Source of the DNA: Pseudoalteromonas sp. CO133X
Lineage (GTDB): Bacteria > Pseudomonadota > Gammaproteobacteria > Enterobacterales > Alteromonadaceae
Assembly (NCBI GenBank): GCA_004208945.1
Contig: SGPE01000024.1
Location: forward strand, 62,001-126,000
DNA length: 64,000 nt
Reading direction: 5' to 3'
Shown here piece by piece: positions 16,130 to 25,231 of this stretch. Numbering within the stretch: position 1 is the first letter of the stretch; every line of letters starts with the position of its first letter. The notes under the pieces were generated by a model, which worked only from the letters and a program-made list of their open reading frames with translations, was not told where the DNA came from and made no database searches. Made by a program: the position numbers and the translations under genes.

Positions 16130-17086
16130 ATGTTAAGATTTTTTTCAATCAACCAAGGCGTAATAACACAAATAGAACCTGCCCCCGACACGCCATTGGC
16201 CACATCCATTAAAAATGCCCATTGGATTGATACGATTGACCCAACAGACGAAGAGCGTCGCGCCCTTGCTAGTACCTTAAACATTACTTTGCCTGCGGCT
16301 GATGATGTTGAAGAAATCGAAGCATCGTCGCGTTGCTTTATTGATCATGAAGGGCTTCATGTACATGCTCTGTTTATGTCGCCAAATGAAGGACGTTTTA
16401 ATACGGTGACAGTTGCGTGTTTATTACAAGATAATTGTTTATTGACGATTCGTGATGATGAATTAGCTGATTTTCGTTTATTAAGACTTCGTGCTCGTAA
16501 AGGGCAAGTGGCATGTGATAACCCTAAACAATTACTGGTGACTTTATTCGATCAAAAGGTCGAAAATCATGCGGATATGCTTGAAGACATGCATCATCAA
16601 TTAGAAAACCTCAGTGCCTATGTACTTGAAGAAGATGATTCAGACTTAGAACAAGCAGTAAGTCGAATTGCACGGCTTGAGGACAACAACGGTAAAGTAC
16701 GTTTATGTTTAATGGATACCCGTCGCAACATTTCGTTTTTACTGCGTTACCTTGGCGCACCCACAGAAGATCGTGAGTCACTTCGCGAGATTGTACTTGA
16801 TATCGATACCCTGATGTCTCACTGTACTTTTTTGTTTGATAAAGTAAATTTCTTGATGGATTCAACCCAGGGTTTTATTAATATTGAGCAAAACCAAATC
16901 ATTAAAACTTTCTCGATTGCGTCGGTGGTTTTTTTACCTCCCACAGTTGTTGCGAGCATTTATGGTATGAATTTTAATAGCATGCCAGAGCTTGAGTGGG
17001 CTTGGGGCTACCCGTTTGCTATTGCCATTATGCTACTGTCCGGCTTCGCGCCTTATTTATTTTTTAAACATAAAGGTTGGCTGTAA
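16130..17086 (+). CDS. corA: CorA-family magnesium transporter
   Basis: About 318 residues. A long cytoplasmic funnel domain is followed by two C-terminal membrane helices; the first ends in the pore signature YGMNF, and the second is followed by the basic tail FFKHKGWL. CorA forms pentameric Mg2+ (also Co2+/Ni2+) channels in the inner membrane. The start was moved from GTG 16121 to ATG 16130, which has AGAGTGGGG upstream and gives the usual N-terminus MLRFFSI. A second Mg2+ transporter, MgtE, lies at 52.2 kb. Confidence 0.9.
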   Translation: MLRFFSINQGVITQIEPAPDTPLATSIKNAHWIDTIDPTDEERRALASTLNITLPAADDVEEIEASSRCFIDHEGLHVHALFMSPNEGRFNTVTVACLLQDNCLLTIRDDELADFRLLRLRARKGQVACDNPKQLLVTLFDQKVENHADMLEDMHHQLENLSAYVLEEDDSDLEQAVSRIARLEDNNGKVRLCLMDTRRNISFLLRYLGAPTEDRESLREIVLDIDTLMSHCTFLFDKVNFLMDSTQGFINIEQNQIIKTFSIASVVFLPPTVVASIYGMNFNSMPELEWAWGYPFAIAIMLLSGFAPYLFFKHKGWL

Positions 17087-17092
17087 GGGCAT

Positions 17093-17116
17093 AAAAAAGC
17101 CCAGCGCTAGCTGGGC
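17093..17116 (-). terminator. Terminator of dps
   Basis: GCCCAGC (17099-17105), a GCTA loop and GCTGGGC (17110-17116), with a six-T tract on the minus strand. Confidence 0.85.
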
Positions 17117-17138
17117 AAGGGGTCTTCGGATAGAAGTG

Positions 17139-17657
17139 TTAACCTTTTAATTCGCCTGTAGACGATTCGATATGTGCACGAACAAACCATTGGAACTGTT
17201 CAAGCTCTGCAAGTTGACCTGTGATCATATCTTCAGAAACAGGGTCTAATTCAGCAAGTTGCTCAAGCGCCTTGCGGTGATCTTTATTAACGCCGTTATA
17301 AACTTTATCAAGAGCAGTTAAGTGATCAGACACTAGCCCTTTGCCTAGTGAGTAATCTTTCCACTCGCGGCGATCAACAATTGACTGTGGTGTGCCAACC
17401 GGAACACCGCCCATAGTTGCGATGCGCTCGGCAATAGTGTCGGTCATTTCTTGAACGGCACTCACTTGTGGATCAAGCATTTCATGCACACCGATAAAAT
17501 TTGGACCGACAACATTCCAGTGGATATGCTTAAGAGTAAGGTGTAAATCGATTAAAGCGACCATGCGCTTGTCTAAAATAGCAATTGTATCGGCTGCTGA
17601 TTCGTTATTAACGCCTGGGGCCGTGAATTCAGCGACTTTTGATGATGTATTACTCAT
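17139..17657 (-). CDS. dps: Dps-like ferritin (DNA protection during starvation)
   Basis: 172 residues of the Dps family. The inter-subunit ferroxidase ligands appear with correct spacing: His46 (KHIHWNVVGP), His58, Asp62, Asp73 and Glu77 (HEMLD...TDTIAE). Dps dodecamers oxidise Fe2+ with H2O2, store iron and bind DNA. A clear AGGAG ribosome binding site precedes ATG 17657. No OxyR site could be identified by eye. It stands alone with its own terminator. Confidence 0.93.
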   Translation of the reverse strand: MSNTSSKVAEFTAPGVNNESAADTIAILDKRMVALIDLHLTLKHIHWNVVGPNFIGVHEMLDPQVSAVQEMTDTIAERIATMGGVPVGTPQSIVDRREWKDYSLGKGLVSDHLTALDKVYNGVNKDHRKALEQLAELDPVSEDMITGQLAELEQFQWFVRAHIESSTGELKG

Positions 17658-17855
17658 TACTCCTCCGAGATTCTCTAAAATTGTATTTCCATAAAGCTTT
17701 TAAGTTACTTAGTCGTTACTTAAAAAGCGAAGTTATTAGAGTAGAAGCAATCGTTATGCCGATATCTTAAATAATTTTAAGTTTTTGTTTTTAAATGGTT
17801 TATTTTTATTTTTGCTTTGAGGGCGCCCAACATAATACGGAATGAATATGAAAAG

Positions 17856-17890
17856 TCTGCACACTCTATGTAAAAAATTCAGTGTGCAGA
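17856..17890 (-). terminator. Hairpin after CBS-domain gene
   Basis: A perfect 10-bp stem TCTGCACACT / AGTGTGCAGA with a 15-nt loop, followed on the minus strand by CTTTTC. It lies between the CBS gene stop and dps. Confidence 0.6.
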
Positions 17891-17908
17891 AGCGAGGAAC
17901 AGAAATCG

Positions 17909-18328
17909 CTAAGAAAGCAGGGCCGCTGCTAAACGAACAAAGTCAGAAGAGGTTAAAATGCCAACTAAGTTATTATCATCATCGACAACGGGCATACAGC
18001 CGTGACGATTTTCAACAAAAAACTTAGCTACTTCGTGTAGTGGTTGATTAGGTGAAATACTTGTGAAATCAGTGGCCATAATATCTTGCACTTTAGTTTG
18101 CTTTTCTTTGCGTTCAAGTGCACTGGCACTGAAGTTAGCCATAATACTCATAACTTGAGCGATCATGATCTTTTGTGTCAGCATGCCAACTAAACCACCA
18201 TGCTCATTAATAACAGGAATGTGTCGAATGTTTTTTTCTTTCATTAAGTTATGAGCATCATGCAATGAGTTTTCTGCGGTGATCGCCAGCGGATCGGGCG
18301 TCATCAGGTCTGAAACAAGGTGTGTCAT
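17909..18328 (-). CDS. Tandem CBS-domain protein
   Basis: 139 residues made of two CBS domains: VSDLMTPDPLAITAENSLHDAHNLMKEKNIRHIPVI and its second copy VQDIMATDFTSISPNQPLHEVAKFFVENRHGCMPVV. CBS pairs bind adenine nucleotides or related ligands and usually regulate another protein. No enzymatic domain is attached and no partner is adjacent, so the regulated process is unknown. Confidence 0.88.
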   Translation of the reverse strand: MTHLVSDLMTPDPLAITAENSLHDAHNLMKEKNIRHIPVINEHGGLVGMLTQKIMIAQVMSIMANFSASALERKEKQTKVQDIMATDFTSISPNQPLHEVAKFFVENRHGCMPVVDDDNNLVGILTSSDFVRLAAALLS

Positions 18329-18467
18329 GGTAAAGTCCTAGTAATTTAATCACGTTGGTATCAGTGTAGTCTGAATATGATTGAGTGCACTTCACCTAGA
18401 TCAAAGTTTATGATTAATTACTTAATTTTTTTAATGATAAGGAATTAAAATTAAACTGTGCAGATGA

Positions 18468-19604
18468 TTAAAGTGTGGTTTCAATTCGGTTACGGCCATT
18501 GTTTTTAGCCGAATAGAGGGCTTTATCTGCTCGGTTAATTAAGTCGTCAAATGTATCTGCCTGTTGCCAATGAGTTAGGCCAAAACTGGCTGTGAATGCA
18601 ATGATTTGTTCCTTATATTCAATTTGACTTGATTCGATAGTTTGGCGGAGCTCTTCAAGCTTTTGGTAGGCTTGATCTGGGGATTTTTCAATACTGAGAA
18701 TGAGAAATTCCTCGCCCCCTAAGCGGCAGCAAAGATCTTCTTGGTGTAGATGGTGTTGCAAAAGTTCGGCAAATACTTCTAGTACTAAGTCTCCTGCTTC
18801 ATGCCCGTAGTTATCATTTATGCTTTTAAAAAAGTCGATGTCTAAAGCGCTTGCATAAAGAAAAGCCGCATGTTGATTAGTTAATAACTGCCGTTTTTCC
18901 AAAATATACTGAAGACCTCGACGATTGTATAAATTGGTTAGAGGATCCTTGAGTGATAGTTCAGCGTAGCGTCGTTTTTCATCGATTAGCAGAGTAGTGA
19001 TAAGCCCAAGCCCTGTCATGACAAACACTGTGGCATGAGCAATCACTGTTAATGAGTAAAGTGTCAGTAGGTTATGTGAATGAGTGATAATAGTTAACTG
19101 AGTAATAGGCACTAAAAGTAAAATACATTGCGCTGCCAAAAGTACTGTATTGCCTATATTGCTCTTGTGTAGTGCCCGGGTAAAAGTAAAGTAAATAAGG
19201 GCAGGTAACACAGTTAGCGTAAAGCATGCCTCAACTAAAGCAAGTTGGTTAATATCGTTTGTAAATAATACGAAAACTGAAAAAATAGCGCCGTGACCAA
19301 TCATTAACCTATTAAAGCGGCACTTTTCATCGTGGTTATAAATCGAGAGCTGAAGTAGTACCATTGATAGGATATAAATAATAACACTGGGCCGAAAATC
19401 ACTGGGAAGTCCGAAAATATTTTGTATCCACAGCCAAGCAAAGCCAATAACGCCTAGATAGAAAAAGAAGTTAAAGAAGACAATTGACTTACTTTTAAAA
19501 CGGCTAATCATGAGCCGAGTAGCAATGACCGAACAGGTTATTACAGTGATCAGCAAAAAAACAAAGAAGCCGTGATAAAAATAACTGTCAAGGTTAATAG
19601 CCAT
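18468..19604 (-). CDS. Membrane-bound diguanylate cyclase (GGDEF)
   Basis: 378 residues. About six or seven membrane segments fill residues 10-205, then a GGDEF domain runs to the end. The catalytic motif is intact (GGEEF 296-300) with metal-binding DIDFFKSINDNYGH. The product-inhibition I-site RxxD is changed: His stands in place of Arg (HQED), so feedback inhibition may be weak. It makes c-di-GMP from two GTP at the inner membrane. The sensory membrane module is not one I can name. No EAL domain and no operon partner. Confidence 0.9.
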   Translation of the reverse strand: MAINLDSYFYHGFFVFLLITVITCSVIATRLMISRFKSKSIVFFNFFFYLGVIGFAWLWIQNIFGLPSDFRPSVIIYILSMVLLQLSIYNHDEKCRFNRLMIGHGAIFSVFVLFTNDINQLALVEACFTLTVLPALIYFTFTRALHKSNIGNTVLLAAQCILLLVPITQLTIITHSHNLLTLYSLTVIAHATVFVMTGLGLITTLLIDEKRRYAELSLKDPLTNLYNRRGLQYILEKRQLLTNQHAAFLYASALDIDFFKSINDNYGHEAGDLVLEVFAELLQHHLHQEDLCCRLGGEEFLILSIEKSPDQAYQKLEELRQTIESSQIEYKEQIIAFTASFGLTHWQQADTFDDLINRADKALYSAKNNGRNRIETTL

Positions 19605-19707
19605 AACTCACATAGAAAAACGAGCAATAGTTAAAAGCTTAGCATAGAAAGATTTTTACACTAAAATCTACTCTGTTGTGGCGCTCGCCTTTTGTGCTGC
19701 GACAAGT

Positions 19708-20298
19708 TCAAAATAAGCTAAACAATACAGAAACGATTAATAGCCCTGCCATAATATAATTAAATACTTTTAAGCGTATCGGGTTCCCAAGATAGTGCTG
19801 AAGTTTTTGTCCGAGCAAAGTCCAAGAGCACACGCATGGTAAGTTAACGACTCCAAAAACGATACTAACAATAAAAACAGAGAGTAGATTTTTATCAGGT
19901 GCGTAAAGACCAATAGCACTTAGTGCCATTGCCCATGCTTTTGGATTAACCCATTGAAATAATGCAGCTTGGGTAAAAGTAAAAGGATTACTGTTGTGGT
20001 TAGAGGCTTGTTGTCCATTGCTGGTGGCAATCTTAAACGCAAGATAGAACAGGTATGCAACACAAAATACTTTGAGAATGAGGTAGCTTGATGGAAATAA
20101 GTCAAACACTTGCATAACACCTAGTCCAACAAGTATTAGCATTAACATGAATCCAAGTGTTACGCCAAGTAAGTGTGGCATTGTTCTACGAAAACCAAAA
20201 TTCGCGCCTGAGCTCATTAACATCAAATTATTAGGACCTGGTGTAATTGATGAAACTAAGGCAAATAGCGCTAGTGCAGTAAGGATCTCAAAAGTCAT
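19708..20298 (-). CDS. LysE-family amino-acid exporter
   Basis: About 196 residues with six membrane segments. The N-terminal signature ITPGPNNLMLMSSGANFGFRRTMPHLLGV is diagnostic of LysE/RhtB translocators. They export amino acids or homoserine-type compounds; the substrate is unknown. The start is ATG 20298, since GGAG lies 8 bp upstream; the GTG at 20304 is too close to it. A divergent Lrp/AsnC regulator starts 100 bp away, a classic arrangement for control of such exporters. Confidence 0.88.
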   Translation of the reverse strand: MTFEILTALALFALVSSITPGPNNLMLMSSGANFGFRRTMPHLLGVTLGFMLMLILVGLGVMQVFDLFPSSYLILKVFCVAYLFYLAFKIATSNGQQASNHNSNPFTFTQAALFQWVNPKAWAMALSAIGLYAPDKNLLSVFIVSIVFGVVNLPCVCSWTLLGQKLQHYLGNPIRLKVFNYIMAGLLIVSVLFSLF

Positions 20299-20397
20299 TA
20301 TCACTTCTCCATATTTTTAGAAATGCAATTATAGCTTGAGGATGATGCAATTTTGTCGCTTAATATTGTTTATATGGATAACATAGAGCAATAATAA

Positions 20398-20847
20398 ATG
20401 AAAAGAGATAGTATAAATGAGAGAATATTGCATGAGTTAAGGCGCAATGGCCGAATTGCTAATGCTGAACTTGCAGAGAAAGTTGGATTATCACCATCAG
20501 CCTGCCTGCGCAGAGTACAGGAACTTGAACGCTCTGGTGTTATTTCTGGTTATCGGGCAGTGATTAATAACCAAGCAGTGGGTCTAGGGTTTATAGCCTA
20601 TGTGGGGGTTGGTTTGAATGAACACTCAACACGATCACAGCTAGCATTTGAGCAAGCCCTTGAGTTTATAGCTGAGGTTAAAGAGTGCCATAATGTGACA
20701 GGCTCGTACGAATACTTGCTAAGAGTCGAAACAGTTGATCTTAAAGCGTATAAATCATTTCACGCTGATGTATTGGGCTCAATACCTCAGGTAAGGACAA
20801 TTACTTCACATGTCGTTATGGACTCCCCAAAGGATGAGCGAGCCTGA
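20398..20847 (+). CDS. Lrp/AsnC-family transcriptional regulator
   Basis: 149 residues. The N-terminal winged helix-turn-helix (INERILHELRRNGRIANAELAEKVGLSPSACLRRVQELE) is followed by an RAM/AsnC ligand-binding domain (VKECHNVTGSYEYLLRVE). It probably senses an amino acid and controls the divergent LysE-type exporter. No ribosome binding site stands out before the ATG. A long hairpin follows the gene. Confidence 0.9.
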   Translation: MKRDSINERILHELRRNGRIANAELAEKVGLSPSACLRRVQELERSGVISGYRAVINNQAVGLGFIAYVGVGLNEHSTRSQLAFEQALEFIAEVKECHNVTGSYEYLLRVETVDLKAYKSFHADVLGSIPQVRTITSHVVMDSPKDERA

Positions 20848-20870
20848 TAGGATAAAATGGTTACTCAATA

Positions 20871-20905
20871 AAGATATTAAGTAGTTTCATACTACTTAAT
20901 ATCTT
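20871..20905. terminator. Long AT-rich hairpin after lrp-like gene
   Basis: A perfect 14-bp stem AAGATATTAAGTAG / CTACTTAATATCTT with a 7-nt loop, 24 bp past the stop. It lacks a typical T tract but is the only terminator-like element there. The rest of the roughly 290 bp before the next gene shows no other feature I can support. Confidence 0.55.
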
Positions 20906-21061
20906 ATTAATAAAAAATGAATCTCAAATTAATATAAATAACAAAAATACAAATAATAACATTACCTCTGTTAAGCCAAAGTTAATTCTTGTATTGACAG
21001 AATGTCCCGATAAAAGACGTATACCGTTAAATATAATAATATTTATAGTGCTTATGTTCTG

Positions 21062-22306
21062 ATGCAGGCTGTTGGACTAATAATTTTTGTTGGTTTATTA
21101 TCCACGCCTAAAATTTCACATGCAGGGACAATAATAAGAATGGATCTTCACACATTGCTCATTTGCACAGCCTTGGTTAGCTTTATTATGATGCTTACAA
21201 TGGCTGCGCTTTTCATCGTTAGTCGTAATGAAAAATACTTGCTTGATTGGCTTGTATGTGGAGTCCTATTTTTTGTCTCTAACTTAGTCGGAATTGTAGC
21301 GACGCAAGTTTCCCTTTCTTGGATTTTTCACCCCTCGTTTGCTAATGCTTGTTACCTTGGCGCGCATGCCGCCTTATTTAGTGGTGTATCACGTTGTTTG
21401 TATGGCCGCTCTACTTGGTTATTAGTTGCTATAGTGTTTGTGGGTATTTACTTACTTAATCTGCTACCTCCAATGGTTGAGTCTGTTGAGTTAAGAATTG
21501 TAGCCTTGTATCCAGTGGTTGCAGCACTTGATATTTCAGCAACTATGGCACTTTGGAAACACCGTAAAGAAGAAGTTGGCAGAGGGTATTATTTATTAAT
21601 AGGCATTTTATTTATATTCGCTGCTCAACTTTTAATACGTGGTTATTTTTTATTAGCAGGTGTAGAGAATTATCCGTGGTTAGATAAAGGCCTATTATTA
21701 GATGTTGGCAGTTTAGCTGTTATCGCATTTGTATTTTTATTAACCATTTCCTTTTCAGTGGTCGTAACATGGCGAAAAGAGCTAGCCCTTAGAGAGTATT
21801 CTTTTACTGACCATTTAACGGGGTGGTATAACCGAAAAGCACTCGAAAAGGTTGCTAGTAATGAAATTAAACGTTGTTCCAGAAATAATTTTCGCCTTGC
21901 ATTTATCGTGTTTGATATTGATTACTTTAAATCAGTGAATGATAGATTTGGTCATATACAAGGAGATAAAGCCTTGAAACATGTAACTAAGATTGCAAAG
22001 CAGCAGTTAAGAGGATATGACCATAATTTTCGTTTAGGTGGTGAAGAGTTTGCCGTTTTAGTCAGTCACTTAAAGCCTCAAGATGTCGAATTACTTGCAC
22101 AGCGTATTCGTAAAAAAGTCGCGAGAACACCCTTGTATATTGAAGGTGAAGCAGTGCATTTAACCATTAGTGCGGGTGTTGCAATATCAAAAAATCAAGA
22201 AACCTCTTGGGAAGATGTTTTAAAGCGTGCGGATGATGCCCTTTACCGCTCTAAACATGATGGCCGTAATTTAGTCACTAGTTATGGTGATTTAGCTGAA
22301 GCTTAG
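21062..22306 (+). CDS. Membrane-bound diguanylate cyclase (GGDEF)
   Basis: Up to 414 residues. Seven or so membrane segments (about 28-235) precede a complete GGDEF domain: DIDYFKSVNDRFGH, GGEEF (326-330) and an intact I-site RGYD (317-320), so product inhibition is expected. The start is uncertain: ATG 21062 has no ribosome binding site, while ATG 21140 (MDLHTLL) gives a more usual N-terminus. It ends 12 bp from the convergent response-regulator gene, with no terminator visible between them. Confidence 0.88.
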   Translation: MQAVGLIIFVGLLSTPKISHAGTIIRMDLHTLLICTALVSFIMMLTMAALFIVSRNEKYLLDWLVCGVLFFVSNLVGIVATQVSLSWIFHPSFANACYLGAHAALFSGVSRCLYGRSTWLLVAIVFVGIYLLNLLPPMVESVELRIVALYPVVAALDISATMALWKHRKEEVGRGYYLLIGILFIFAAQLLIRGYFLLAGVENYPWLDKGLLLDVGSLAVIAFVFLLTISFSVVVTWRKELALREYSFTDHLTGWYNRKALEKVASNEIKRCSRNNFRLAFIVFDIDYFKSVNDRFGHIQGDKALKHVTKIAKQQLRGYDHNFRLGGEEFAVLVSHLKPQDVELLAQRIRKKVARTPLYIEGEAVHLTISAGVAISKNQETSWEDVLKRADDALYRSKHDGRNLVTSYGDLAEA

Positions 22307-22318
22307 TACTAGCTTGGT

Positions 22319-22954
22319 CTAGATTAAGCCTAAATCAATAGCCTTCAGAGCGGCTCGTGTTCTATCGCGCACATCTAGCTTTCGTAAAATAAACGATACT
22401 TGATTACGTATTGTACCTTCTGATTTATATAATGCTTGGGCTATTTCTGAGTTTGAGTAGCCAGCAGCAATTAAATTAAGTACTCTAAGCTCACTTTTAC
22501 TTAACTTATCAGGTAATAAGGTTGGCTCACTGTGAGACTTAATTGGGTTGTTAAGTATTCTCTGCGTAATTGCCGGTGAAAGTGCAGAGCCGCCACTAGC
22601 CAGTGTTTCGATGGCAGACACTAGTCGTTCTAAATTAATATCCTTTAATGCATAACCTTTTGCACCATAGCGAATACATTCAAGTACTTGCTCACTATCA
22701 TCGAAAGTTGTAAGCACTAATACGGGTTGAGTTAATCCCTGTTTCTGCATTGTTTTGAGCACGCCAATACCATCCAAAATAGGCATGCGAATATCTAAAA
22801 GCACAACGTCCACAGCGCATTGATTAAGTACAGTCAAAGCGGAACGACCATTATCTGCTTCAGCGACAACATGAATGTTGTCTTTTAAGGCTAATAAGCT
22901 TTTGAGCCCTTCTCTTAGTAAAGTTTGGTCATCAACCAATAGCACATTAATCAT
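22319..22954 (-). CDS. NarL/LuxR-type response regulator
   Basis: 211 residues from ATG 22954. Receiver domain with phospho-acceptor Asp in VVLLDIRMP and Lys/Thr in LTTFDDSE; C-terminal LuxR helix-turn-helix SKSELRVLNLIAAGYSNSEIAQALYKSEGTIRNQVSFILRKL. The upstream part of the longest frame lies inside the kinase gene and has no receiver similarity, hence the later start, 4 bp after the kinase stop. It is the partner of the adjacent kinase, and the likely target is the divergent MipA-like gene. Confidence 0.92.
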   Translation of the reverse strand: MINVLLVDDQTLLREGLKSLLALKDNIHVVAEADNGRSALTVLNQCAVDVVLLDIRMPILDGIGVLKTMQKQGLTQPVLVLTTFDDSEQVLECIRYGAKGYALKDINLERLVSAIETLASGGSALSPAITQRILNNPIKSHSEPTLLPDKLSKSELRVLNLIAAGYSNSEIAQALYKSEGTIRNQVSFILRKLDVRDRTRAALKAIDLGLI

Positions 22955-22958
22955 AATG

Positions 22959-24125
22959 TTACGCCAATGTATGTGGATTAAGTTTATGGGGTAGGGTTGC
23001 ATCAATCGCAAAGCCGTTATCACTGTGCTTGAACTCAATGGCTCCTTTCACTAAAGCCAATCGCTCTTGCATGCCTTTTAAACCATTACCTAAATTAAGT
23101 TCAGCGCTTTTATTGCCATTATCTTTTATATGCAATTGCACCGTTTGATTTTCGAGCCGTAAAGTAATGTTAAGCTCATCGGCATCACTGTGCTTTATGG
23201 TATTTGTTATTGCTTCTTGAATTGCATGAAATAAGGTTTGCGCTAAGAGTGCATCACTGATTTTGATTGCCGGATCATATTCAAGTGTGACATTTAAGCC
23301 TGCGACATCACTGCATAAAGAGTTCAATGATGCGTATAAGTCGATAGTTTGGTTTTCACGCATTGATGACACTGAATCACGCACGTCACTGAGTAATAAG
23401 CGCGTTATCTGCTGGGCTTTAGCAACATGCTTAGGTGCTTGAGCACTTGCGCAGTGACTGGCTACTTCTAAATGAATGCTCAGCCCTGTTAAATGATGGC
23501 CAAGCGTGTCATGTAAATCACGGGCTATGCGAATACGCTCATCGCGAGTTGCAGTGTCGTTTAAAAGTGATTGAGTTGCTTTTAATTCGCGTAATAAATG
23601 CGCGGCTTGCTCTTTCGCTTTACGTTCAGAAATAAGCCGTGTTGCAAAACGATATGCAAAGCTATTGTACAAGGTAAATGCCAGACCATTTAACAAAACA
23701 AACTCTTTTTCGAAACCATAATGAAGAACCAATGCCATAAAAAAGGGCAAGCATATAAGGAGATAAAGTACTAATTTTTTTGGTTCGTAATCACTGAATT
23801 TGACTAAGAAAATGATCAATAAAATTGCCACAAAGCCAATATTAAATAGCCACATTAGTAGTAATACATTGATGATAGTGACGTTTAAAATAACTGTTTG
23901 ATAACTTTTCAAACGACGCCTAAAAAACTCAAAGTAAATTAAAAATGCGAAAAAGCTAATAAATAAACAGCTGACTATTGCAACATGCATTGGTGTGTAA
24001 TCGAGTGTTAGTGTTTGCCTGTTGAGTGACCATGCATGCGAGGTGTAAATAAATACAAATAGCCAAGTGACTGCTGAAAGCAGAAAGTCGCTGCGCTGTA
24101 CAAAAAGACGTAAAAATTTGTTCAT
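22959..24125 (-). CDS. Sensor histidine kinase, HisKA_3 (NarX/DesK type)
   Basis: 388 residues. About five or six membrane segments occupy residues 12-165 without a large periplasmic loop, as in DesK-like kinases that sense membrane or intramembrane cues. HisKA_3 motif RIARDLHDTLGHHLTGLSIHLE contains the phospho-His; the HATPase domain has the N-box IQEAITNTIKHSDA and G-box GNGLKGMQERL. It is the first gene of a kinase-regulator pair that is divergent from a MipA-like outer-membrane protein. Confidence 0.92.
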   Translation of the reverse strand: MNKFLRLFVQRSDFLLSAVTWLFVFIYTSHAWSLNRQTLTLDYTPMHVAIVSCLFISFFAFLIYFEFFRRRLKSYQTVILNVTIINVLLLMWLFNIGFVAILLIIFLVKFSDYEPKKLVLYLLICLPFFMALVLHYGFEKEFVLLNGLAFTLYNSFAYRFATRLISERKAKEQAAHLLRELKATQSLLNDTATRDERIRIARDLHDTLGHHLTGLSIHLEVASHCASAQAPKHVAKAQQITRLLLSDVRDSVSSMRENQTIDLYASLNSLCSDVAGLNVTLEYDPAIKISDALLAQTLFHAIQEAITNTIKHSDADELNITLRLENQTVQLHIKDNGNKSAELNLGNGLKGMQERLALVKGAIEFKHSDNGFAIDATLPHKLNPHTLA

Positions 24126-24162
24126 GTCTTTATTTTAATCCGCATTTATCTGTTTATGTATA

Positions 24163-24194
24163 TGACAAATGTCACGTTTAAACTTGTGACATTT
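24163..24194. promoter_or_regulatory. Inverted-repeat operator between kinase and MipA-like gene
   Basis: AAATGTCAC (24167-24175) and GTGACATTT (24186-24194) form a 9-bp inverted repeat around 10 bp. A third half-site TGACA (24163-24167) makes a second, closer dyad with TGTCA. The site lies centrally between the two divergent genes and is a natural target for the LuxR-type regulator. Confidence 0.55.
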
Positions 24195-24258
24195 GCAGCA
24201 TGTTTGCCCATCAGATGAGCGTTATATTGTTATTAAACATCAATATAGGGACATTATC

Positions 24259-25077
24259 ATGACCAAACATGAAATTCTGCGAAATAGTTTATTTTCTTAT
24301 CCGTTCATCCTTGCTTATTGCTTTGCATCATTATTTATCAATGGTGCTCAAGCAAAAGAGCAAACAGATAAATGGCAAATGGATGTGGGGGCTGGGCAGC
24401 TTGCAATCGATACTCCTTGGCATGGTTACGATATACAAACGATGTCGCTTCCATATTTTAATGCGCGTAAAGGTGCGTGGCGTATTGGTCCTAAATACGG
24501 CCTAGTGCAATATGCTTTTTTGTATGGTGCAGAATTTGAAGCCACCATGGGGCTAAGTTTTCGTGATGAGACCTACGATAGTAGCTTAATTTTTAGTGAT
24601 GAGTTGTCAGACGACGAGGTATTTACAAATTATAAAGATGGTAAAGGGGAGCTTACTTTTAGAACTCAGTTACAGTATAAACAGCTGTTTTTACGTTTAG
24701 CGCAAGATATTTCTAACCACTCAGAAGGACTTACCTTACTTGCGAGGTATCACCTACCTATTTATGGTAAAGGTTTGGGTTTACAGCTCAGTGCTGATCT
24801 TGGTCTCTACTGGCAAGATGAAAAGTACACCCAATATCTCTATGGCATCTCTGAGAAGAACATTGCCCCAGAATACGGTCGATATGTTTATCAAACTCGC
24901 TCTGCTATTAATCCATTTACTGCGTTGAATCTTGCTTATATTTTTAACGAACATTGGTCCATCCAAGCGACTTACCGTATTGAAACGTTAGACTCAACAA
25001 TCAAAAAAAGCCCGTTAGTAGGAGACAGTGCTAAGCAGCAGTTGGCCGTTTTTGTAAATTATCGTTTTGAAAAGTAA
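24259..25077 (+). CDS. MipA/OmpV-family outer-membrane protein
   Basis: 272 residues from ATG 24259, where AGGGAC is correctly spaced and a signal peptide (ending GAQA) begins. The mature protein is an aromatic-rich beta-barrel with alternating strands (RIGPKYGLVQYAFLYGAEFEATMGLSFR) and a C-terminal FVNYRFEK. MipA/OmpV proteins are small outer-membrane barrels; MipA scaffolds murein hydrolase in E. coli, OmpV-like proteins often respond to osmotic or antimicrobial stress. Divergent from the two-component system. Confidence 0.8.
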   Translation: MTKHEILRNSLFSYPFILAYCFASLFINGAQAKEQTDKWQMDVGAGQLAIDTPWHGYDIQTMSLPYFNARKGAWRIGPKYGLVQYAFLYGAEFEATMGLSFRDETYDSSLIFSDELSDDEVFTNYKDGKGELTFRTQLQYKQLFLRLAQDISNHSEGLTLLARYHLPIYGKGLGLQLSADLGLYWQDEKYTQYLYGISEKNIAPEYGRYVYQTRSAINPFTALNLAYIFNEHWSIQATYRIETLDSTIKKSPLVGDSAKQQLAVFVNYRFEK

Positions 25078-25231
25078 GAAAAAAATGAATCTTGATCACA
25101 ACTAAAGAGTAGCTACAACAGTGATTTATGACATTTTCGTGAATATTGTGATAATGTAACTTTTTGGTGGTTTATTGCTTTATAATGCTTTTTTATTTGT
25201 ATGATAAAGCTGCTTTCAGCTTGGAGTTAGC

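Noticed and set aside
25078..25231. Possible Pho box upstream of the phoX-like gene
   Set aside because: Only one CTGTCAT-like heptamer (on the minus strand) is present, with no second copy at 11-bp spacing and no matching -10.
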